A stretch of DNA of 40,080 nt from Clostridiales bacterium (GTDB lineage: Bacteria > Bacillota > Clostridia > Saccharofermentanales > Saccharofermentanaceae), in assembly GCA_017513085.1 (NCBI GenBank), contig JAFWDK010000034.1:1-40080 (forward strand). Direction: 5' to 3'. Below the pieces are notes generated by a model. That model was not told the DNA's origin. It saw nothing but the letters and a program-made list of their open reading frames with translations, and ran no database searches. The number at the start of each line of letters is the position of its first letter. The stretch's first letter is position 1. Position numbers and translations under genes: made by a program. This document shows, piece by piece, positions 15,499-23,505 of this stretch.

Positions 15499-16209
15499 TT
15501 ACTCTTCGAGAGTAACAACTACCTTACGGTTCGGTTCTTCACCTTCACTATGTGTGGTAACACCCTTCACTCCCTGAAGTTCTGCATGAACGATACGACG
15601 CTCTGCCGGGTTCATCGCTTCCATAACAAATGCTTTCTTACTGCGCAAAACATGGTTCGCAGCCTTATGTGCCATGGAAACCAGGACTTCTTCTCTATGT
15701 TTTCTGTAACCACCGATATCCAGAACGACTCTCAGTCTTTCTTCGCTATGACGGTTAGCTACCAGATTTGTCAGATAAGAAATGGAATCCAGAGTCTCAC
15801 CGTGACGGCCGATTGCAGCACCGCAATCCTGACCGTTAACAGTAATATAGATCACATCTTCCTCACGATAAGAATCGAGTTTACCATGAATACCGATTCC
15901 GGAGAGAACTTCTGCCACAAAAGAAACTGCGGCATCTTCTGCTTCACCGGCCTCATCACCCTCGAAGGACTCGTCATCACCATAGTAAACGTCATTATCG
16001 TCATCCTCTGCCACATCATCGGTAGCAGATTCATCGTCTACTTCTGCAGTAACGCGTACTGTCACTTCCTTTGTGCCTAATCCCAGGAAACCTTTCTCCT
16101 GATCGATCACTTCAACCTGAGCGTCTTCTTTTTCAACACCGAGTTCGCTCAAAGCAAGCTCTACGGCTTCATCAACAGACTTCGCTGTTTTTTCGATCGT
16201 CTTTTTCAT
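15499..16209 (-). CDS. jag: RNA-binding protein Jag/KhpB (Jag-N, KH and R3H domains)
   Basis: A 236-residue RNA-binding protein; in related Gram-positives it works with KhpA in control of cell elongation and division. The Jag-N domain covers about 1-52 (GFLGLGTKEVTV). A strongly acidic linker of about 40 residues follows. The KH domain has the GxxG loop as GRHG in GAAIGRHGETLDSI. The R3H domain contains NPAERRIVH. The start has AAGGAGG upstream. It follows yidC by about 43 bases, the standard order. Confidence 0.94.
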   Translation of the reverse strand: MKKTIEKTAKSVDEAVELALSELGVEKEDAQVEVIDQEKGFLGLGTKEVTVRVTAEVDDESATDDVAEDDDNDVYYGDDESFEGDEAGEAEDAAVSFVAEVLSGIGIHGKLDSYREEDVIYITVNGQDCGAAIGRHGETLDSISYLTNLVANRHSEERLRVVLDIGGYRKHREEVLVSMAHKAANHVLRSKKAFVMEAMNPAERRIVHAELQGVKGVTTHSEGEEPNRKVVVTLEE

Positions 16210-16252
16210 TACCTGCTATCCTCCTTGTCGCAGATGTATGCCATCCGCAATA

Positions 16253-17290
16253 TTATTTCTTTTTCTTACCGGAGCCACCTGCGGCCTCAGCAGCCAGCTG
16301 TGACTTCTTCTTGAATGCATTCTTCTTCTGCTCTTTGAGTTCTCTTGTCTTCTCTTCAAACGGCTTCGTAAACATAAAGTATGTCAGAATGATCTGAAGA
16401 ATACCCATAATGTTACCTACGATCCAGTAAAAACCGAAAGCTGCCGGCAACGAGAATGTTGTCCAGAGCATGAGGGCCGGCATCAGGAACGTAAAGATCT
16501 TCGTAGTTCTTGCCGCCGGATCATCCGGTTGATTGTTCGCCGGATTCAGCTTCGCTCTCTTCTTCTCTTCTTTTTTCTGCTTCGCATTCGGCTTGGTAAA
16601 AGAAGTAAGCATCGTCTGCGCGATCGTTGTCAGAAGTACAAGGATCGGAACGATCAGAAGCGGTACATACGTACCCGGATCACCGGAGATCGTACTCGGA
16701 TTCCAACTCGGAGTAAGACCGAGATCCAAACCAAGGAACTTCATATCAAGTACCTGCTCAACCTTGATCAGGCCCTGGCCGACAGCTTTCACCATCGCGC
16801 CGGCATCCTTGGTCAGAAGGTTAACGAGCGGGATATTATCCGAGGTAACACTCTTCAATCCCAAAAGATCACCGATCTGCTTGAGATTGCTCTCGCTGAC
16901 GCCCATAACATACTGAAGCGGACAACGTACAACATACCACATCGGGAAAAGGAAAAGGATCGGAAGCAACGGCAGAAGGCAACCGGACAAAGAAGAAATA
17001 CCATTCTCCTTGAACAGTTTCTGCAACTCTTCTTCCTGTTTTTGTTTATCATCAGGATATTTTCTCTTGATCTCCGCCTGCTTATCGCTCAGAGCCTGTT
17101 GTTTCATCATGGCTTTCTGAGAACGGATATTTAGAGGAAGCGTAGCGCCACGAATAATGATCGTCAAGAAAATAATGGCCAGACCATAGCTTCCGAAATA
17201 CTCATATAGAAGATTGGCCACCCAGCCGAAAAGCACTGTAAGCGGTGTCCAAATACCCGCTCCGAGCTTATAGATAAGCGTTAACTGCAT
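16253..17290 (-). CDS. yidC: Membrane protein insertase YidC (Oxa1 family)
   Basis: A 345-residue insertase that helps membrane proteins enter the bilayer alone or with SecYEG. Five hydrophobic segments are seen: about 11-32, 36-56, 100-125, 205-230 and 265-305 (the last covers two helices or one long pair). The conserved groove Arg occurs in FLTIIIRGATLPL. No signal peptide or lipobox is visible, unlike Bacillus YidC1/SpoIIIJ, and the large periplasmic domain of Gram-negative YidC is absent. The tail is Lys-rich (GSGKKKK), as in forms that bind ribosomes. AGGAG lies nine bases before the ATG. Confidence 0.95.
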   Translation of the reverse strand: MQLTLIYKLGAGIWTPLTVLFGWVANLLYEYFGSYGLAIIFLTIIIRGATLPLNIRSQKAMMKQQALSDKQAEIKRKYPDDKQKQEEELQKLFKENGISSLSGCLLPLLPILFLFPMWYVVRCPLQYVMGVSESNLKQIGDLLGLKSVTSDNIPLVNLLTKDAGAMVKAVGQGLIKVEQVLDMKFLGLDLGLTPSWNPSTISGDPGTYVPLLIVPILVLLTTIAQTMLTSFTKPNAKQKKEEKKRAKLNPANNQPDDPAARTTKIFTFLMPALMLWTTFSLPAAFGFYWIVGNIMGILQIILTYFMFTKPFEEKTRELKEQKKNAFKKKSQLAAEAAGGSGKKKK

Positions 17291-17352
17291 GTATTACTCC
17301 TGTTCCTTCCAATGCCCCTGCGCCGTGATGCGCTAGGCATAAGTATACCATA

Positions 17353-17562
17353 TTACTTAAGTGGGTCATAGCCACCCTTACAGAAGGGATTACAACGGAG
17401 AATACGCCACAGGCCCTTCAGGCCTCCTCGAACGAATCCATATTTCTCTATGGCTTCCAGTGTATACTGCGAACAAGTCGGTGAAAAACGGCAATGCGCA
17501 ATGTGGTCCGGTCCGTGCGAGGACTGGTACAGCCGAATCAGTTTCACCGCAAGTTTCTTCAT
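17353..17562 (-). CDS. yidD: Membrane protein insertion efficiency factor YidD
   Basis: A small protein of 69 residues with the family core HCRFSPTCSQYTLEAIEKYG and the Cys-rich RCNPFCKGGYDP end. It associates with the inner face of the membrane and aids YidC-dependent insertion. Two in-frame ATGs are close together: 17568 overlaps the rnpA stop, and 17562 has GGAG seven bases upstream. I chose 17562 because its spacing is better and the product then starts MKKLAVKL like its relatives. Confidence 0.93.
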   Translation of the reverse strand: MKKLAVKLIRLYQSSHGPDHIAHCRFSPTCSQYTLEAIEKYGFVRGGLKGLWRILRCNPFCKGGYDPLK

Positions 17563-17564
17563 AA

Positions 17565-17945
17565 TCATTCTCCGGATTTCAATAATCCCAGACTGCGAAG
17601 ATGTCTTCCCATCTCTTTTTCCACTTCCTGGAAAGTGGGAAGTACGTCTCCTGATCGCATCAGAAAAATAATGTCATACCCCAGAAGGACATCCGGTTCA
17701 TATTTCGCAAAAGCCTCACGTAACAGTCTCTTGGCACGGTTCCTGGCAACCGCCGTCTTCCGTCCATGGCTGTTAGTAAAACCGACTCGCAACAATCCCG
17801 TCGGAATCGGCGTCAGATTATGTTTCAAGGTCGGACTTCTCTTAAACGCATGCACTGCCAGATACCGTCCGGTCGAAAACTTTCCCCTCTTATATATACG
17901 GGAAAACTCATAATTAAAACGCAGTGTCTGCGTCGACTTCAACAT
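17565..17945 (-). CDS. rnpA: Ribonuclease P protein component
   Basis: A 126-residue basic protein subunit of RNase P, which matures tRNA 5' ends. The signature RNRAKRLLREAF lies at about 67-78 and the N-terminus has the usual FxxxYKRGK motif. It overlaps yidD. Upstream there is a GGGGG-rich SD at somewhat long spacing. A terminator-like hairpin (17974-17997) separates it from rpmH, so its transcript level is likely below that of rpmH. Confidence 0.96.
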   Translation of the reverse strand: MLKSTQTLRFNYEFSRIYKRGKFSTGRYLAVHAFKRSPTLKHNLTPIPTGLLRVGFTNSHGRKTAVARNRAKRLLREAFAKYEPDVLLGYDIIFLMRSGDVLPTFQEVEKEMGRHLRSLGLLKSGE

Positions 17946-17973
17946 TACGCAAAATATCCCCCGGTTTCCTTAT

Positions 17974-17997
17974 AAAAAAGGACCACTTGGGTGATCC
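17974..17997 (-). terminator. Intrinsic terminator/attenuator between rpmH and rnpA
   Basis: On the minus strand GGATCACC, CAA, GTGGTCC make an imperfect stem directly after the rpmH stop codon, followed by six T residues (17979-17974). It probably trims transcripts so that rpmH mRNA is in excess over rnpA and the rest of the operon. I see no second promoter before rnpA. Confidence 0.75.
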
Positions 17998-18132
17998 TTA
18001 TACGGTAAGACTCTTTCTGCCCTTCAGTCTTCTTCTCTTCAGAACATCACGGCCTGTAGCGGTCTTCATTCTTGCACGGAAACCGTGAACCTTAGATCTC
18101 TGTCTTTTCTTAGGCTGATATGTCATCTTCAT
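17998..18132 (-). CDS. rpmH: 50S ribosomal protein L34
   Basis: A 44-residue, highly basic protein: it starts [19 protein letters not shown] and ends KGRKSLTV, the classic L34 pattern. The SD GGAGG (18146-18142) lies nine bases before the ATG. A strong promoter precedes it. In most Bacteria dnaA is next door upstream; here alr is. Confidence 0.97.
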   Translation of the reverse strand: MKMTYQPKKRQRSKVHGFRARMKTATGRDVLKRRRLKGRKSLTV

Positions 18133-18201
18133 ATGGATCTACCTCCAAAATTAGTTTCTTTACCTTTTCTTACACGAATAATCGATACGAATAGCGATAG
18201 A

Positions 18202-18230
18202 ATTATACTAGGTGTCAAGTATAAAGTCAA
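18202..18230 (-). promoter_or_regulatory. Strong promoter of the rpmH-rsmG operon
   Basis: On the minus strand TTGACT (18230-18225), 17 bases, perfect TATAAT (18207-18202). It starts 14 bases after the alr stop, and a transcript would begin near 18195, about 60 bases before rpmH. A second TTGACA lies between the boxes but its spacing to the -10 is too short to act. Confidence 0.88.
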
Positions 18231-18243
18231 GCCACAGTTCAAA

Positions 18244-19431
18244 TCACCAGATCGAACTGTGCATCTGGACGATCTTTCCATCTTTGATATAGACACGCGG
18301 AATACGTTTTCCGACCAGGCAGGTAACTTCGTAGTTGATCGTATCCAGCATATCGGAAATCTCGTCGACCGGAATCTCTGCCTCTACGCCTCTTGACTTC
18401 TGCTTACCGAAAAGCACTACTTCGTCGCCGACCTTCGGTTTTTCGTCAAAGTCCGTCACATCCACCATGCACATATCCATGCAGATATTGCCGACGACCG
18501 GAGCGCGTCTTCCGTGGATCAGCACTTCCGCACGATTGGAAAGACGCCGCAGATATCCATCCGCATAGCCGATAGCGATCGTTGCGATCGTACTTGGTCT
18601 TTCTGTTGTAAAATGGCGACCGTAACTGATCGTTTCTCCTACCGGGATCTCTTTAACATGCACGACACTGGACTTCAGCGTCATCGCCGGACGGACTTCG
18701 AAATCCGTATAAGGAGCCGGGCAGCCCTTCGGCATCATGCCGTAAGTAATAAGGCCGGCACGTACCATATCCATATGCATTTGCGGGAAACGAAGAATAC
18801 CCGCGCTGTTGCAGATATGCTTTGTCGGTATCGTCAAGCCACGCTTTTCCAGTTCTTCCGCCATTTTCGAAAACGCAGAGAACTGCTTCATGGTGTATTC
18901 ATCATCATCTGTATCAGACATGGCAAAATGCGAAAACATACCTTCGATCTCGATGCCCGGAAGCTCTGCGATCGCCAGGATCGCTTCGATCGAGGACTCT
19001 CCTTCCAGGAATCCCAGACGGTTCATGCCCGTATCGTATTTGATATGGATGCGCGCGGTACGCTCCAGAATGATCGCCTTTTTCGAAATCGCCTTAGCAT
19101 ATTCAAGCGAATATACCGCCTGTTCGATATCATTTTCGATCAACTGGGAAATACGTCTCGGATCAGTATGACCCAGGATCAGGATCGGCGCCGTGATACC
19201 GTTTTGACGAAGCTCGATAGCTTCATCCAGCATGGATACTGCCAGTTTATCTGCTCCGTTCTCCAGCAGGACACGCGCGGTCTCGATTGCTCCATGACCA
19301 TAAGCATCTGCCTTTACGACCGCCATGATCTTCGCAGACCGCTTCGTCACGCGACGGATCTCACGCATGTTCTCCGCCAGTATATCCAGATTGATCTCCG
19401 CCCAGGAGCGGTTCGGAAAATTCTCCATCAT
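18244..19431 (-). CDS. alr: Alanine racemase
   Basis: A 395-residue PLP enzyme that makes D-alanine for peptidoglycan. Lys40 in AVVKADAYGHG binds PLP. The second catalytic residue is the Tyr in ETISYGRHF, and the C-terminal beta domain carries GNICMDMCMVDVT. The true start is the ATG at 19431, which overlaps the nnrD stop as ATGA and has AAGGA eight bases upstream; the longer TTG frame from 19452 lacks an RBS. It is translationally coupled to nnrD, a common pairing, and precedes the rpmH promoter. Confidence 0.96.
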   Translation of the reverse strand: MMENFPNRSWAEINLDILAENMREIRRVTKRSAKIMAVVKADAYGHGAIETARVLLENGADKLAVSMLDEAIELRQNGITAPILILGHTDPRRISQLIENDIEQAVYSLEYAKAISKKAIILERTARIHIKYDTGMNRLGFLEGESSIEAILAIAELPGIEIEGMFSHFAMSDTDDDEYTMKQFSAFSKMAEELEKRGLTIPTKHICNSAGILRFPQMHMDMVRAGLITYGMMPKGCPAPYTDFEVRPAMTLKSSVVHVKEIPVGETISYGRHFTTERPSTIATIAIGYADGYLRRLSNRAEVLIHGRRAPVVGNICMDMCMVDVTDFDEKPKVGDEVVLFGKQKSRGVEAEIPVDEISDMLDTINYEVTCLVGKRIPRVYIKDGKIVQMHSSIW

Positions 19432-20369
19432 AGTTGCATTCCTTCTTCCCAATTCAGCATCTTAAAACAAGTTCCGTAATAGTCCCCGAGCATGGTCGGA
19501 AGCATCGCCCTCTTCCCGTGCTCTCTCGCGCAAAGCTCTCCGGCCAGGCTGTGGATCCGCACCGCGCAGATCGCAGCATCCGCTTCCGGCATCCCCTGTG
19601 CCAGAAGTCCGGCCAGTAGTCCGGCCAGCACATCACCGGATCCGCCTTTGGCAAGACCCGAATTGCCCTCCTGATTACTATACCACTTCCCATCAGGAGT
19701 AAATATGTTCGTTTGATTACTTTTCAGCACAAGCACGACACCTTTTTCTTCGGCAAAAGCACCTGCCGCGGTCATGTCGTTTTCTCTCCATGCAGGGCAA
19801 ATCCTTGAGAATTCGCCGATATGCGGAGTCAGCACCGCCGGTGTCCTCCCCTCCTTGACTCGGGAAAAGACAGCGTCTCTCACACTCTGATCCAACGCCA
19901 GAAGAGTCAGTGCACCGGCATCCAATACCAGATGGCCCGCTTCCCCGGAAGCAACAACTATATTTTTCGTCAGATCTTTTCTCGACGGAGGAATACCAGG
20001 TCCGATCAGACAGGCATCCTTGTCCTTCAGCATTCCGGAAAACCATTGCGGATCCTTATCCACCGAACTTCTATACGGCACAAGTTTACACGAGGGATCC
20101 TCTTCTGTTTTTTCAGGGATCGCCATTCCTAAGGCCTCCGGACACATCGTCATCAATGGTGTGATCAGTTCCCGCTCAGTCAGGATATAGACCAGACCGA
20201 CTCCGCTACGCAGCGCAGAATATGCCGACATATAGGCAGCACCGCCCATTCCGACGCTTCCCGCATAGAGCAGCAGTCTGCCAAAAGTGCCCTTGTGCCC
20301 GGAATCAGGGCGCAATGGGCACTTGGTCATGATCAGTTCATTGTCCAGGATGATTGGTGTATTCTCCAT
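19428..20369 (-). CDS. nnrD: ADP/ATP-dependent (S)-NAD(P)H-hydrate dehydratase (YjeF C-terminal type)
   Basis: A 313-residue ribokinase-fold enzyme that repairs hydrated NADH/NADPH. The signature NSGLAKGGSGDVLAGLLAG is near 220-240 and LTPHIGEF near 155-162. A GSVGMGGAAYMS segment near the N-terminus marks the substrate pocket. Only the dehydratase domain is present; the NnrE epimerase domain often fused at the N-terminus is absent and is not encoded in the window. GAGGTG lies four bases before the ATG. It overlaps alr by four bases. Confidence 0.9.
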   Translation of the reverse strand: MENTPIILDNELIMTKCPLRPDSGHKGTFGRLLLYAGSVGMGGAAYMSAYSALRSGVGLVYILTERELITPLMTMCPEALGMAIPEKTEEDPSCKLVPYRSSVDKDPQWFSGMLKDKDACLIGPGIPPSRKDLTKNIVVASGEAGHLVLDAGALTLLALDQSVRDAVFSRVKEGRTPAVLTPHIGEFSRICPAWRENDMTAAGAFAEEKGVVLVLKSNQTNIFTPDGKWYSNQEGNSGLAKGGSGDVLAGLLAGLLAQGMPEADAAICAVRIHSLAGELCAREHGKRAMLPTMLGDYYGTCFKMLNWEEGMQL

Positions 20370-20383
20370 CTTTCACCTCAAGT

Positions 20384-21319
20384 TCAGCGCTTCGGCACTT
20401 CACTGATCGTGGAGATATCGAAAGGTGTCTCCTGATATACGTAGTAGTTCAGCCAGTTCATAAACAGAAGCGTAGAACTGCTGCGCCACTTCATGTGCGG
20501 TTCCTGATTCGGATCATCGTTCGGGAAATAGTTTTTCGGCACATCGATCGGCAAACCTTTCTTGATGTCCCGGAAATACTCATCACGCAATGTATTCACG
20601 TCATATTCCGAGTGACCGGTAATGAAGATCTGTCTTCCGGAAAGATCCGAAACCGCGTATACACCGCATTCTTCCGACTCGGAAAGGATACGAAGGTTCG
20701 GATGACGCTCGATATCCTCTTTCTTCACTTCTGTATGGCGGGAATGCGGCACATAGAAATAGTCGTCAAACCCGCGGAAAAGTTTCACCGGCTTCGTGTA
20801 CGTCATGCTGTGCTCGAAAACGCCGAACACTTTCTTCGGCAAATTGTACTTCGGAATTCCGTAATGATGATACAGACCGGCCTGTGCACCCCAGCAGATA
20901 TGTAAGGTGCTGTATACATGCGTCTTGCTCCAATCCATGATCTCACAGAGTTCTTTCCAGTATGCCACTTCTTCAAACTCCATGAGTTCCACCGGCGCAC
21001 CGGTAATGATCATGCCATCGTAGAAGCGGTCTTTGACGTCCGCGAAAGTCTCATAGAACTTCACGAGATGCTCTGTGGCCGTATGCTTCGGATGATAAGA
21101 AGCCGTATAAAGAAGATCGATATTCACCTGCAAAGGAGAATTCGAAAGCGCTCTTAAAAGCTGTGTCTCCGTCGCGATTTTATCCGGCATCAGGTTCAGT
21201 ATAAGAAGATGCAGAGGACGGATGTCCTGGTTATAGGCACGCTCCTCCGTCATCACAAAGATGCGTTCTTTTTCTAGGATGCCGGTAGCCGGCAGATTGT
21301 TTGGAATACGGATCGGCAT
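20384..21319 (-). CDS. metAA: Homoserine O-acetyltransferase (MetA family)
   Basis: A 311-residue methionine-pathway enzyme that acylates homoserine. Catalytic Cys142 lies in [11 protein letters not shown], with His in HSRHTEV and Glu in TGHSEYD. The acyl-CoA specificity residue at position 111 is Glu (GAPVELMEF); studied MetA proteins with Glu111 use acetyl-CoA and those with Gly111 succinyl-CoA, so acetyl transfer is expected. The ATG at 21319 starts the usual [11 protein letters not shown] and has GGAGGG nine bases upstream; the frame extends to a TTG at 21328 without support. It follows the kinase stop by five bases. No S-box or other methionine riboswitch is visible, as the gene is internal to an operon. 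Confidence 0.94.
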   Translation of the reverse strand: MPIRIPNNLPATGILEKERIFVMTEERAYNQDIRPLHLLILNLMPDKIATETQLLRALSNSPLQVNIDLLYTASYHPKHTATEHLVKFYETFADVKDRFYDGMIITGAPVELMEFEEVAYWKELCEIMDWSKTHVYSTLHICWGAQAGLYHHYGIPKYNLPKKVFGVFEHSMTYTKPVKLFRGFDDYFYVPHSRHTEVKKEDIERHPNLRILSESEECGVYAVSDLSGRQIFITGHSEYDVNTLRDEYFRDIKKGLPIDVPKNYFPNDDPNQEPHMKWRSSSTLLFMNWLNYYVYQETPFDISTISEVPKR

Positions 21320-21324
21320 AGTGA

Positions 21325-22344
21325 TCAACCCTCCTCATCCATACAAAGGAATTCATTTAGTATCGAAGTCTTAGGCACGAAAGTCTCCTTAGCCTGTGGG
21401 ATCAGGCTCAACCAGGATTCCAGCATACGTGCTTTGGCCACTGCCTTCTCGATATTGGCAAAATCCTTGGGCGGAACCGATCTCTCCATAAAGACAGACG
21501 GTGCCAGAAGGCCCTGGTCGTATGCGGACAAAGCTTCCGCGATATCATGCTTGGCCATTGCCGCGATCACCAGCGGTTCATAAGCCAGGAAAGAATTCAC
21601 GTGATAGTCGGCTTTGGTCAGATAATCTCTATAGTAGTTCTGCTCGGAACTCTCGATCATCGGCCAGTAATCGATCGTCGTCAGGGCATGCGCGCCACGA
21701 TGACGCACATCACGCACGATACGGCGGAGCATACGCAGATCATCGCTGTCCAAAAGTCTCCTGTCGGACATGACAGACGCGTATGGCATAATGAAGATAC
21801 CCATATACTGTTCTCTGTCGAAACTGCCTGTCGTAATGTCACAAAGTCCATGCAGACCTTCAACTACGACCACACCGTCTTTTCCGATACAGATCGGCGG
21901 TTTGTTCGACTCGACGCGCTGACGTACCATGAAATCAAATGTCGGCGGAACGACCTCATCTCCACTGACCAGTTTAGCCAGATCGATGCTGGCCAGACGC
22001 ATATCCAACGTGTCCACGCTCTCAAAGTCCGGTCTTCCTTCATAATCAAAATTCAGTGCTCTTGTATCGTAATAATCATCCAAAGATAAGCGGCTGGCCT
22101 TCTTTCCGTTTTGCTCAAGCTCAGCAACCAATCTGTCTGTAAATGTCGTCTTACCGGAAGAAGTCGGACCGGAAACAAATACTACTTTTACCTTCGGCCG
22201 GGAACATACTTCCTTGGCGATCTCCGCCGTCTGACGGATAAATCTTGATTCTGCTTTTGAAATAAATTCGGGAAGTCCGAAGACTCCCAGCATATCTTCC
22301 AGATCATCGATCGAGACCCGGATCTTATCTGATAAGTTTGCCAT
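21325..22344 (-). CDS. Uridine kinase-like nucleoside kinase (PRK/URK family)
   Basis: A 339-residue P-loop kinase. The Walker A motif GPTSSGKT lies at about 59-66, followed by [11 protein letters not shown] (the URK substrate Asp region) and a [11 protein letters not shown]alker B segment. These define the uridine kinase/phosphoribulokinase group. Many clostridial relatives of about 550 residues carry an N-terminal TGS/threonyl-tRNA-synthetase-like part; here only a short N-terminal segment of about 45 residues precedes the kinase domain. Substrate unproven. AGGAG precedes the ATG by nine bases. It sits between a membrane protein and metA in one operon. Confidence 0.82.
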   Translation of the reverse strand: MANLSDKIRVSIDDLEDMLGVFGLPEFISKAESRFIRQTAEIAKEVCSRPKVKVVFVSGPTSSGKTTFTDRLVAELEQNGKKASRLSLDDYYDTRALNFDYEGRPDFESVDTLDMRLASIDLAKLVSGDEVVPPTFDFMVRQRVESNKPPICIGKDGVVVVEGLHGLCDITTGSFDREQYMGIFIMPYASVMSDRRLLDSDDLRMLRRIVRDVRHRGAHALTTIDYWPMIESSEQNYYRDYLTKADYHVNSFLAYEPLVIAAMAKHDIAEALSAYDQGLLAPSVFMERSVPPKDFANIEKAVAKARMLESWLSLIPQAKETFVPKTSILNEFLCMDEEG

Positions 22345-22365
22345 ATCTCTTCTCCTACACTTTCA

Positions 22366-22968
22366 TCACTTGTCGGTAAAGTCGGAAAGGACCAGCATAC
22401 TGACAAGCTTGTCGTACCAGTACTGTAAAAAGCGCGCGACACAAAATACGATTCCGGGGATCAGGATCGCCGCGCAAATAATGAGGACCACTACTACTAC
22501 GACGTATACGCCACCTGAGATAACACCCAGCACGGTGGCAAAAGTACCTGCTGTATCAACATATTTCGCGGTAAATTTCTCGAGCGTTTCATTGAGATAC
22601 GTAATGAGAAAATCCTGAAGGTCACCGAATGAAACCGACAACTTCGGGCGTGCCCACGCTGTGATCAATAAAGTCAGTGCGCCTATTTTCGTAAGCTGCA
22701 CAAGTAATACAGGAATCTTGCCCCAAATGGGCATTCGGTAATACCCGAAGCAGATTGCCGGGCAAAGGAAAAACAAAACAACAAAAATAATGATCTTCGT
22801 CAGGAAATTACCAGTGATCCAGCCGTTAAAATCGCCGGTGAGGTAATTGTAGACCACGAGAAGATCAACAAAAAGTCCATATAAGAGAAAAAGGGATGTA
22901 TGGCGACGGTTTTCAAAGTCGGTATCGCTCCACAAGCGTCCAAGTAATAGTCCTTCCAGATAATCCAC
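22366..22968 (-). CDS. Integral membrane protein of unknown function
   Basis: A 200-residue protein with about four hydrophobic segments, near residues 26-45, 55-80, 84-105 and 145-180, the last containing VVVVVVLII. No known motif is recognised. The start codon is GTG with AAAGGGA seven bases upstream, and the gene has its own promoter (23005-23033). It is first in the operon that leads to the kinase, metA, nnrD and alr. The C-terminal tail is short and polar. Confidence 0.7.
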   Translation of the reverse strand: MDYLEGLLLGRLWSDTDFENRRHTSLFLLYGLFVDLLVVYNYLTGDFNGWITGNFLTKIIIFVVLFFLCPAICFGYYRMPIWGKIPVLLVQLTKIGALTLLITAWARPKLSVSFGDLQDFLITYLNETLEKFTAKYVDTAGTFATVLGVISGGVYVVVVVVLIICAAILIPGIVFCVARFLQYWYDKLVSMLVLSDFTDK

Positions 22969-23004
22969 TTTTCGTTCCCTTTCAAGAAAAAATAGTCTTT
23001 GTTT

Positions 23005-23035
23005 ATTGTATCAAAAAAGCGGGATGAAGTCACCC
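23005..23035 (-). promoter_or_regulatory. Promoter overlapping a terminator hairpin
   Basis: On the minus strand the repeat GGGTGACTTCATCCC (23035-23021, one bulged T) followed by GC and six T residues lies just after the stop of the upstream gene and should terminate it. The same DNA supplies a -35 GTGACT (23033-23028), a 17-base spacer and an extended -10 TGA-TACAAT (23010-23005) for the next operon. Both readings are visible; strengths are inferred. Confidence 0.65.
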
Positions 23036-23037
23036 TC

Positions 23038-23505
23038 TTAGCGGAGACGGAAAGAAGTCTTCGCCACTTCTTCGATCACCTGTCTGTACGCCGCCCATTG
23101 TTTCGGGAAACTGCTGACTCCGCACGCTTTCAAAGACTCTCCATCCGAGAAACGGATGATCACGGACCAATCCTGCGGGAAGGACGCTGTCATGGAACCC
23201 ATCAGATGACCTACTCCGCTGGCATAATCAGATGCCCAGGAAAGAAGTTCCGTACCGGGAAGTTTCTTGCGGATGTTGGCTACCGCCTCAGGAGAAAGTG
23301 CTCGAACAAAATCATTGTTCCACATATGTGTATCTGTCCAGGCCAGTCGTCCTGCACCCAGATCCAGCATGGCCTTGAGGCTTCCTCTCCGGTATCCGGA
23401 AAGCTCTGTCTCAATAGAAACGATATCGTTATAGTCGTGCTTCGTATCACTCATCGATAATGCCTCACTAATCCAAACCACATCATGCAAAACAGTCTTG
23501 CTCAT
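23038..23505 (-). CDS. Hypothetical protein coupled to the PQQ-like propeller gene
   Basis: A 155-residue soluble protein with no signal peptide or membrane helix and no family that I recognise. It contains a mix of acidic and aromatic segments (for example WASDYASGVGHLMG and FPQDWSVIIRFSD). Its ATG overlaps the stop of the propeller gene as ATGA, so the two are translated together and probably act in one process. A terminator follows directly. Confidence 0.7.
   Translation of the reverse strand: MSKTVLHDVVWISEALSMSDTKHDYNDIVSIETELSGYRRGSLKAMLDLGAGRLAWTDTHMWNNDFVRALSPEAVANIRKKLPGTELLSWASDYASGVGHLMGSMTASFPQDWSVIIRFSDGESLKACGVSSFPKQWAAYRQVIEEVAKTSFRLR

Noticed and set aside
18208..18224. TTGACA inside the rpmH promoter spacer as the -35
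   Set aside because: It is only about 5 bases from the -10. The TTGACT at 17-bp spacing fits better.
18133..18243. Replication origin upstream of rpmH
   Set aside because: The gap is only 111 bases, holds a normal promoter, and shows no DnaA boxes (TTATCCACA-like) or AT-rich unwinding region with repeats.
20370..22365. S-box or T-box riboswitch for metA
   Set aside because: metA begins five bases after the kinase stop inside an operon. No leader of the needed length exists before it or before the first operon gene.
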